From: Asaia bogorensis
GTDB taxonomy: Bacteria; Pseudomonadota; Alphaproteobacteria; Acetobacterales; Acetobacteraceae
Reading direction: 5' to 3'
Length of the DNA stretch: 8,390 nucleotides
Assembly: GCA_945873675.1 (NCBI GenBank)
Contig: CAMCEP010000110.1
Coordinates: forward strand, 1-8,390
Positions 1 to 4,734 of the stretch are shown here, piece after piece. Positions within the stretch are counted from its first letter, which is position 1, and each line of letters starts with the position of its first letter. The notes beneath the pieces are model-generated. The model ran no database searches, was not told the DNA's origin, and saw nothing but the letters and a program-made list of their open reading frames with translations. Both the position numbers and the translations under genes were made by a program.

Positions 1-199
1 CTTCAACGGCGCGCGCCGCATCCGCTTCCACCACATCGGCCAGGCCCAATTCACGCACTCGTTCAAGCGTTTCCGCACGCCGCGTTGTCACCACCAAAGT
101 TTTCGCAATATCGCCGCGTTTTTTCGCAACCCGCGCAATGGAAGACCCGATCAGCCCAATGCCAACAAGGCAAAGCCGATTGAATAGCGGTTCAGCCAT
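1..199 (-). CDS. tyrC: Prephenate/arogenate (cyclohexadienyl) dehydrogenase, N-terminal part only
   Basis: Only the first 66 codons are in the window; the gene runs off the left edge. The protein starts MAEPLFNRLCLVGIGLIGSS, in which GIGLIGSS is the Rossmann-fold NAD(P)-binding loop in the form typical of the TyrA/TyrC dehydrogenase family. A basic TTRRAETLERVRELGL stretch follows, where the cofactor-selecting end of the second strand is expected. The family oxidatively decarboxylates prephenate or arogenate toward tyrosine. Which substrate is used cannot be told from this fragment. The ATG lies inside the end of the aminotransferase gene, giving an 8-nt overlap (ATGGCTGA). There is no clear Shine-Dalgarno sequence, so translation is probably coupled to hisC. 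The symbol tyrC is given for the neighbourhood with a HisC-type aminotransferase and a separate chorismate mutase; tyrA would be equally defensible. Confidence 0.85.
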   Translation of the reverse strand, partial: MAEPLFNRLCLVGIGLIGSSIARVAKKRGDIAKTLVVTTRRAETLERVRELGLADVVEADAARAVE

Positions 200-1283
200 G
201 TTGCGCCATGAAGGCAGCAATCGCATCCGCCACCATCTGGCATTCCTCACCGGTGCCGATGCTGATGCGCAGGCACGCTGGCAGCCCATAGCCGCCCATG
301 GCGCGCATGATCAGCCCGCGCGATTTCAGCGCTGCATCGGCAGCCTTGGCCTTTTCCGGAGATCCGAAATCGGCCAGCAGGAAATTGCCCTCACTCGGCC
401 ACACCGTCACGCCGGCGGCGGTCAGCGCTGCCGCCAGCTTGCCGCGCCATTCGGTGTTGTGCGCGATGGATTTTTCGATCCATTCCGGTTCCTGCACGGC
501 GGCAATGCCCGCCGCCATGGCCGCCGCATTCACGTTGAAGGGCCCGCGCACGCGCGCAAGCACACCCACCACCGCTTCCGGCGCATAGGCCCAGCCAAGC
601 CGCATCCCGCCGAGCCCGAATATTTTGGAAAAGGTGCGCGTCATCACCGTATTGCCGCCACCCGCATCCACCAGCGCCGCACCCGCATCATAATCAGGCC
701 GCGTGACATATTCGGCGTAAGCGGAATCCAGCACCAGCAGAATGTCATCGCGCAGCCCCGCGCGCAGTCGCACAATCTCCGATTGCGGCAGGATGGACCC
801 TGTCGGGTTATTTGGATTGGCAAGACACACAAGCTTGGTGCGCGGCCCAACCGCGGCCAGCATCGCATCCACATCCACCGTCAAATTGCGTTCCGGCACC
901 TTGATAATGCGGCAACCAGCCCAGCGCCCGGTGATGTCATACATCATGAAGCCATGGGCGGACATCACAAGCTCGGTCCCCTCACCGCCATAGGCAAGGA
1001 TCAGAAGCGCGAGCAATTCATCAGAACCATTGCCGCAGACAATCCGCGCGGGGTCGAGGCCAAAGCGCGCGCCAATCGCCTCCCGCAATGCCTTGGCGCC
1101 ACCATCGGGGTAGCGATGCGCCTCACTGGCGACAGCGCGGATCGCTTCAATCGCGCCGGGGGGCGGGCCGAAAGCGCCTTCATTGGATGAAAGCTTCACC
1201 ACGCGATTGACGCCGGGGATTTTCGATTCCCCGCCGACATAGGGCTCCACCGAAAGGATCGAAGGGCGCGGCATCACGGTCAT
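192..1283 (-). CDS. hisC: Histidinol-phosphate / aromatic aminotransferase, HisC type (PLP)
   Basis: This 363-residue fold-type I, class I/II aminotransferase has the length and motif order of HisC. Visible motifs are SSNEGAFGPP (32-41), GNGSDELL in the cofactor phosphate region (84-91), NPNNPTG (156-162), DSAYAEYV (186-193, with the PLP-contacting Asp186 and Tyr189), TFSKIFGLGGMRLGW (217-231, Schiff-base Lys220 and Arg228), and the C-terminal substrate-carboxylate Arg339 in LRISIGT. HisC enzymes convert imidazole acetol phosphate to histidinol phosphate, and many also transaminate aromatic keto acids. Here the gene lies between chorismate mutase and the TyrA-type dehydrogenase, with no other his gene in view. 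I therefore infer that its main job is transamination in tyrosine/phenylalanine synthesis (a HisC2-type paralogue), although histidine synthesis is not excluded. The ATG overlaps the chorismate mutase stop as ATGA, and a good GGAG lies 7 nt upstream. Confidence 0.93.
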   Translation of the reverse strand: MTVMPRPSILSVEPYVGGESKIPGVNRVVKLSSNEGAFGPPPGAIEAIRAVASEAHRYPDGGAKALREAIGARFGLDPARIVCGNGSDELLALLILAYGGEGTELVMSAHGFMMYDITGRWAGCRIIKVPERNLTVDVDAMLAAVGPRTKLVCLANPNNPTGSILPQSEIVRLRAGLRDDILLVLDSAYAEYVTRPDYDAGAALVDAGGGNTVMTRTFSKIFGLGGMRLGWAYAPEAVVGVLARVRGPFNVNAAAMAAGIAAVQEPEWIEKSIAHNTEWRGKLAAALTAAGVTVWPSEGNFLLADFGSPEKAKAADAALKSRGLIMRAMGGYGLPACLRISIGTGEECQMVADAIAAFMAQHG

Positions 1284-2116
1284 GGCATATCTCCAGCAAC
1301 TGGCACGGCATAGGCGCCCAGCAGAACGGCATTAAGCCCAGCAAGCCGCGGATCGCCCGCAGCGATGAAGGCATCAATTTCAGCAAGCGCCAGGCTGCGC
1401 CCACCTTGGCGCGCCAGGCTCAGGATGCGCCCGGTAAGCCCGGCATCGCTCAGCATGCGCACGAAGCCTTCGCGCGGCGCATCGGCCGCCGCCTCAAGCC
1501 GCACAAAGCTGCGATCATCGCCAGAAGCATCGGGTGGCACCGGTGCCACCACCAATGCCGCATCAGCGCGCGTAGCATCCGCCAGGAAGGGCAGGCGCGC
1601 CACGATGCAAAGCCGCGGCGCTTCAAGGCTTTGCCACCAGGCGCCCTCACCTTCGCCCGTTGGTGCGGGCAGCACCGCGACCGATGCCTTGCCGGCACTG
1701 AGCGCCGCCAAAGCCTGCGCTGGGGAAGCGAATTGGGTCAGTGGTGTGGCGGTGCCGAAATGCTCCCGTGCCAGCGCCAGCGTCGGCGCGGCTTCGCCCG
1801 ATGCGGCAACAGCCGCCGTGAAGGCACCCTGGATGGCAGTATGGGCCATGAAGATATGGCGCCAGATGCGCACCACCGCCCCACCAGAGAGCGCGCCAGA
1901 ATGCCGCGCGAGCAAGCGGCGCAACACCGCCGCTTCCCGCCCCGGCCGCAAGGGGGACCCTGCCCCGTTCTTGGCGCGGCTGGCAGCCATGCGCGCCACC
2001 ACGGCGGCGCGGCGCATCAGCAGATCATGCATCGCATCATCCAGCGCATCTATTTCGGCGCGCAGCGCCTGAAGGGCTGGGTCAGCGGTTGGGGAGGCAG
2101 GGGCTTTATCGTTCAT
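1280..2116 (-). CDS. AroQ-class chorismate mutase with a C-terminal, apparently degenerate prephenate dehydratase/ACT-like region
   Basis: The protein is 278 residues from the ATG at 2116. Residues 11-100 form an AroQ-type all-helical chorismate mutase, which rearranges chorismate to prephenate. By position against the E. coli P-protein domain, active-site residues are Arg19, Arg36, Arg47 (or Lys49), Arg60-Glu61 in the RPGRE motif, and Gln96. Free AroQ proteins are about 90-100 residues, so some 180 are extra. In these, about 110-170 (AREHFG, FASPAQALAALSAGKASVAVLP) looks like the first lobe of prephenate dehydratase. DDRSFVRLE (200-208) sits where the catalytic T-R-F motif would be, but lacks its Thr. 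Residues 211-278 look like an ACT domain ending VLLGAYAVPV, compare VLGSYP in PheA. The dehydratase part is far shorter than the usual ~180 residues, so I infer it is inactive and perhaps regulatory. A TTG at 2167 could add 17 residues, but that stretch is unlike the family. The stop overlaps the hisC start by 4 nt. Confidence 0.85.
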   Translation of the reverse strand: MNDKAPASPTADPALQALRAEIDALDDAMHDLLMRRAAVVARMAASRAKNGAGSPLRPGREAAVLRRLLARHSGALSGGAVVRIWRHIFMAHTAIQGAFTAAVAASGEAAPTLALAREHFGTATPLTQFASPAQALAALSAGKASVAVLPAPTGEGEGAWWQSLEAPRLCIVARLPFLADATRADAALVVAPVPPDASGDDRSFVRLEAAADAPREGFVRMLSDAGLTGRILSLARQGGRSLALAEIDAFIAAGDPRLAGLNAVLLGAYAVPVAGDMP

Positions 2117-2138
2117 GCGGGACCAATTCTTCTGGTCA

Positions 2139-2167
2139 GCAATAAACCGCACATGGCCATACGCCAA
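2139..2167 (-). promoter_or_regulatory. Candidate promoter for the chorismate mutase-hisC-tyrC operon
   Basis: On the minus strand a TTGGCG (2162-2167) and a TATTGC (2139-2144) are separated by 17 nt, a weak match to sigma-70 -35/-10 hexamers. Transcription would start near 2132, giving a leader of about 16 nt before the ATG at 2116. An imperfect dyad, GACCA...TGGTC (2121-2137), lies in that leader and its loop holds the AGAAG that may act as ribosome binding site. The region between the divergent genes is only about 80 nt, so promoters for both directions must lie here or inside coding sequence. I could not pick out a credible plus-strand promoter for metX. Weak call. Confidence 0.2.
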
Positions 2168-2199
2168 GCGCCCCTCGCGTCACACGCCAAGGTTGCGCC

Positions 2200-3384
2200 A
2201 TGGGGAAGCGGCAGCGTAATAGATTGACCATGAGCCAAGCCATTGCCCCGCTGCCCGATGTGGACCATCAGGCCGTCCTATTTCCGGACGGGCTTGCGCT
2301 GGAATGTGGCGCGGTCATCGCGCCTCTCACGGTCGCCTATCGCACCTATGGGCGGCTGAATGCGGCGGCCAGCAATGCCGTGCTGATCTGCCATGCGCTG
2401 ACGGGCGATCAATATGTTGCCGAAACCCACCCCATCACCGGCAAGCCTGGCTGGTGGGAGAATATCATCGGCCCCGGCCGTCCTTTGGATACGGATCGCT
2501 ATTTTCTCGTTTGCGCCAATGTGCTGGGCGGCTGCATGGGCTCCACCGGGCCGCGCAGTGAAATGACCGATGCCGCCGGGCGCGGGCTTGGCCGGCCTTG
2601 GGGGACGGATTTTCCCTCGGTCACCATTCGCGACATGGTGCGTGCGCAAAAGCGCCTGATGGAAAAGCTTGGCATCAACCGCTGGCTTGCCGTGATTGGC
2701 GGCTCCATGGGCGGCATGCAGGTACTGGAATGGGCCGCGACCTATCCGGAAGCGGTCTATGCCGCCGCCCCCATTGCGGCCGCCGCGCATCATTCGGCGC
2801 AGAATATCGCCTTTCATGAGGTGGGGCGCGCTGCCATCCATTCCGATCCTGACTGGCGCGGCGGGCGCTATTGGGAAGCGGGCATCATTCCGGCCAAGGG
2901 CCTGTCCGTTGCGCGCATGGTGGCGCACATCACTTATCTGTCCGAAAAAGCGCTGACCCGAAAATTCGGCCGGCGCTTGCGCGGTGCCTCCGCGCTGACG
3001 TTCCTTGAAGATGTGTTTGAGGTGGAGAGTTATCTCCGCCATCAAGGCTCCACCTTTGTGCGCCGCTTTGATGCCAATTCCTACCTGACGATCACGCGGG
3101 CGATGGATTTCTTCGATCTTGCGGCGGATCATGAAGGTGATCTGGCCAAGGCGTTTCGCGGCACGGCGACGCGGTTTTTTGTGGCGTCCTTCAATAGTGA
3201 TTGGCTGTTCCCCACCAGCGAAAGCCGCACCCTGGTGCGTGCGCTGAACATGGCGGCGGCCAATGTCAGCTTTGTTGAGATTGACAGCGACAAGGGCCAT
3301 GACGCCTTCCTGCTGGAAGAACCCGATTTCCATCGCGCGCTTGGCGGTTTCCTTGCCGGCTGCGCTGAACGCCTTGGGGTTTAG
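2200..3384 (+). CDS. metX: Homoserine O-acyltransferase (acetyltransferase), MetX family
   Basis: This alpha/beta-hydrolase-fold enzyme acylates the hydroxyl of homoserine, the first committed step of methionine synthesis. Family landmarks are VAYRTYGRLN (45-54), CHALTGDQY (64-72), the oxyanion/substrate region GGCMGSTGP (110-118), the nucleophile elbow GGSMGG with Ser169, the acid Asp334 in SDWLFPTSESR, and His367 in SDKGHDAFLLE. The ORF of 394 residues is close to the usual 370-390. The reaction is normally with acetyl-CoA, but some MetX proteins use succinyl-CoA, and I cannot decide from sequence alone. The start is uncertain. ATG 2200 has an AAGG 7 nt upstream but adds ten residues (MGKRQRNRLT) that do not look like family sequence. 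ATG 2230 (MSQAIAPLPD) fits the family better but has no clear ribosome binding site. metW follows after 3 nt, so the two form an operon. I saw no SAM riboswitch upstream. Confidence 0.95.
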   Translation: MGKRQRNRLTMSQAIAPLPDVDHQAVLFPDGLALECGAVIAPLTVAYRTYGRLNAAASNAVLICHALTGDQYVAETHPITGKPGWWENIIGPGRPLDTDRYFLVCANVLGGCMGSTGPRSEMTDAAGRGLGRPWGTDFPSVTIRDMVRAQKRLMEKLGINRWLAVIGGSMGGMQVLEWAATYPEAVYAAAPIAAAAHHSAQNIAFHEVGRAAIHSDPDWRGGRYWEAGIIPAKGLSVARMVAHITYLSEKALTRKFGRRLRGASALTFLEDVFEVESYLRHQGSTFVRRFDANSYLTITRAMDFFDLAADHEGDLAKAFRGTATRFFVASFNSDWLFPTSESRTLVRALNMAAANVSFVEIDSDKGHDAFLLEEPDFHRALGGFLAGCAERLGV

Positions 3385-3387
3385 GCC

Positions 3388-4044
3388 GTGACCATTGATG
3401 GCGTTCAATATGTCGCGAAGAATATGCGCCTTGATCTTAGGCTGATTGCCGAGATGATTCCCCATGACGCACGCGTGCTGGATATTGGCTGTGGCGATGG
3501 TGCGCTGATTGAATATCTGGCGCGCGAAAAACGCGCCGATGCACGCGGCATTGAAATTGACATGGCGCAGGTGACCAAGGCGGTCTCGGCCGGGCTCGCT
3601 GTCATTCATGGCGATGCGGATAATGACCTGGCCTTCTACCCGGATGGCGCTTTCGATTATGTGGTGCTGTCACGCACCTTGCAGGCCGTGGAAAACCCGC
3701 GAGAGGTGTTGCGCCAATTGCTGCGCATCGGCCGGCACGCCATCGTATCCTTCCCGAATTTTGGCCATTGGCAGATGCGCTGGCGGTTGTTGTGGGGCGG
3801 GCGCATGCCGGATACGGAAACCTGGAACCGGCCATGGTATGAAACGCCCAATATCCACCCCTGCACGATTACGGATTTCACCGCGCTCTGTGCGCTTGAT
3901 GGCTATGCTGTGGAACGCTGGCTTGCTGTGGATGACCAAGGGCTGAGGGCGCCTTGGCGGCGTTCTCTTCGGCTCGCCAATATGTTCGGCGAGCAGGCGC
4001 TGTTCATGCTGCGCCGGGCCGGGGGTAAACCGGACCGGCAATGA
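3388..4044 (+). CDS. metW: MetW, class I methyltransferase-fold partner of MetX
   Basis: The 218-residue product has the SAM-binding motif I VLDIGCGDGALIEYLA (30-45) and an acidic motif II GIEID (54-58). It also has the MetW signatures SFPNFGHWQMRWRLLWGGRMP (121-141) and PWYETPNIHPCTITDF (149-164). The length is normal for the family (about 195-220). MetW occurs next to metX in many proteobacteria and is needed for, or stimulates, homoserine acylation with MetX; a genuine methyl transfer reaction has not been firmly assigned. The start is a GTG three bases after the metX stop, with only a weak G-rich stretch upstream, which suggests coupling to metX translation. An in-frame ATG at 3424 is possible but would drop IDGVQYVAKNM, which matches the family N-terminus. 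The gene ends 6 nt from the converging regulator gene. Confidence 0.94.
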   Translation: MTIDGVQYVAKNMRLDLRLIAEMIPHDARVLDIGCGDGALIEYLAREKRADARGIEIDMAQVTKAVSAGLAVIHGDADNDLAFYPDGAFDYVVLSRTLQAVENPREVLRQLLRIGRHAIVSFPNFGHWQMRWRLLWGGRMPDTETWNRPWYETPNIHPCTITDFTALCALDGYAVERWLAVDDQGLRAPWRRSLRLANMFGEQALFMLRRAGGKPDRQ

Positions 4045-4064
4045 CCCCCGCTATTCGGTGGGGG
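4021..4064. terminator. GC-rich inverted repeats at the metW / regulator convergence, possible bidirectional terminator
   Basis: Three G/C blocks lie around the two stop codons: GGGGGT (4021-4026), ACCCCC (4044-4049) and GGGGG (4060-4064). The middle C block can pair with either G block, forming a hairpin with a 17-nt loop within metW or one with a 10-nt loop across the intergenic gap. No T run follows on either strand, so this is not a classical intrinsic terminator. It could slow polymerase or separate the converging transcripts. Low confidence. Confidence 0.25.
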
Positions 4065-4527
4065 CAAGGCTCTTGATCAGTTCGAAGACGCGCTTGCGCA
4101 CCGAAGGATCGGTGATGCGGTAATAGGCGCGGACCAGTTCAAGCGTTTCGCGCTTGCTCATATTTTCATCTTCCAACCCATCCGAGCCTTCGGCAAAACC
4201 GAATAGCGCCGGTCGGCTACGCACCGCGCTATTGCCGCCCATCTCCGGGGGTAGATCATCGAAAAAGAAGCCAATCGGCACATCCAGCACACGGGCAAGG
4301 TCAAAAAGGCGGCTCGCGCCGATGCGGTTGACGCCACGTTCATATTTTTGGACTTGCTGGAAGGTGAGCCCAAGCGCATCGCCGAGCTTTTCCTGGCTCA
4401 TGCCAAGAAGCGTGCGGCGCAGGCGAACCCTGCTACCCACATGCGCGTCAATGGGGCTGGCACGATGCTCACGATCGCCCTTGGCAACAAGTTCATCCGG
4501 GTCGTTCATGGCAACTACCGATTTCAT
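4051..4527 (-). CDS. XRE-family helix-turn-helix transcriptional regulator, PhrR-like
   Basis: This 158-residue DNA-binding protein has one Cro/CI-type helix-turn-helix (HTH_3) at residues 26-86. IDAHVGSRVRLRRTLLGMSQ starts it, EKLGDALGLTFQQVQKYERG carries the helix-turn-helix, and NRIGASRLFDLARVLDVPIGFFFDDLP completes it. This fits a widespread alphaproteobacterial group that includes rhizobial PhrR; those members often lie beside lnt, as here. The C-terminal part (95-158) begins with a Gly/Ser/Asp-rich linker. It ends in a helical tail (KRETLELVRAYYRITDPSVRKRVFELIKSL) typical of the group and likely used for dimerisation. The ATG at 4527 is supported by AGAGGA (4533-4538) five bases upstream; the next ATG, at 4509, has no such site. 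A terminator at 4604-4643 separates it from the lnt operon, so it probably has its own promoter in 4528-4603. Ligand and targets are unknown. Confidence 0.9.
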   Translation of the reverse strand: MKSVVAMNDPDELVAKGDREHRASPIDAHVGSRVRLRRTLLGMSQEKLGDALGLTFQQVQKYERGVNRIGASRLFDLARVLDVPIGFFFDDLPPEMGGNSAVRSRPALFGFAEGSDGLEDENMSKRETLELVRAYYRITDPSVRKRVFELIKSLAPTE

Positions 4528-4542
4528 ATCTTTCCTCTTTCA

Positions 4543-4553
4543 GCCTTAACGGC
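4543..4553. promoter_or_regulatory. Imperfect dyad GCCGTTAAGGC in the leader of the XRE gene, possible operator
   Basis: Read on the minus strand this is GCCGTTAAGGC, an imperfect palindrome just upstream of the regulator's ribosome binding site. A near copy, GCCTTAAGGT, lies at 4647-4656 on the same strand and contains the perfect 8-bp palindrome CCTTAAGG. XRE regulators often bind short dyads in their own promoter, so these are candidate autoregulatory sites. Two short, slightly different copies in an AT-rich region could also arise by chance. Confidence 0.15.
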
Positions 4554-4603
4554 AACTCAGCCGTGCCCATCTGCTCAAGCCACAAGCTTTTGGTTGTATG
4601 GGG

Positions 4604-4643
4604 AAAACAAAACTAACCCCACCAGCGATTGGTAGGGGTTTAG
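4604..4643 (-). terminator. Rho-independent terminator downstream of lnt
   Basis: On the minus strand a hairpin with stem CTAAACCCCTACC / GGTGGGGTTAG (11 base pairs, two single-base bulges) and loop AATCGCT (4613-4643) is followed directly by TTTTGTTTT (4604-4612). This is a strong intrinsic terminator layout reading right to left. It lies about 90 nt beyond the lnt stop codon and before the XRE gene, so it should end the phoH-ybeY-corC-lnt transcript and insulate the regulator. On the plus strand no T run follows the stem, so it acts in one direction only. Confidence 0.75.
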
Positions 4644-4703
4644 AATACCTTAAGGCGAAAGCTAAAGCTACAGATTTTTGTTAATTCTCAAAAAAGGCAC
4701 AAA

Positions 4704-4728
4704 TTTTTTCCTTGGTCCAAGCAAAAAA
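4704..4728. repeat. 25-nt dyad: T6, CTTGG/CCAAG core, A6
   Basis: The dyad is centred on the T at 4716. Its arms are TTTTTT, one C, CTTGG on the left and CCAAG, one C, AAAAAA on the right. Every pair matches except the C opposite C, so 11 of 12 arm positions are complementary. It lies 7 nt beyond the lnt stop. The T run precedes and the A run follows the core on both strands, the reverse of what an intrinsic terminator needs. It may be a protein-binding palindrome or an RNA hairpin at the 3' end of the lnt message. Function unknown. Confidence 0.5.
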
Positions 4729-4734
4729 GAAAGA

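Noticed and set aside
138..1190. Plus-strand open frame of 350 codons opposite hisC and the start of tyrC
   Set aside because: hisC on the minus strand has every catalytic motif. The plus-strand translation is low-complexity, Arg/His/Gly-rich, and has no family features.
1280..2167. Longer form of the chorismate mutase starting at TTG 2167
   Set aside because: The added 17 residues do not resemble the family N-terminus, would overlap the likely promoter, and require a rare start codon. ATG 2116 leaves a normal lead into the AroQ domain.
1406..2227. Plus-strand open frame of 273 codons running through the chorismate mutase gene into the divergent region
   Set aside because: It is opposite the chorismate mutase, whose active-site residues and coupled start/stop overlaps are clear. 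It also overlaps the metX start, and no domain is visible.
2117..2229. SAM-II or other SAM riboswitch upstream of metX
   Set aside because: The leader is only about 80-110 nt. I could not find the pseudoknot pairing or the conserved core of a SAM-II element.
2278..3609. Open frame of 443 codons on the minus strand opposite metX and metW
   Set aside because: It is the antisense shadow of strongly recognisable metX/metW. The translation is rich in His, Arg, Gly and Ala with no domain, as expected opposite GC-rich codons with GC-biased third positions.
4528..4734. Small protein gene, tRNA or mobile-element remnant in the AT-rich gap
   Set aside because: No open frame with a ribosome binding site, no cloverleaf and no transposase remnant or target-site duplication was seen. 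The structures present are a terminator and short dyads.
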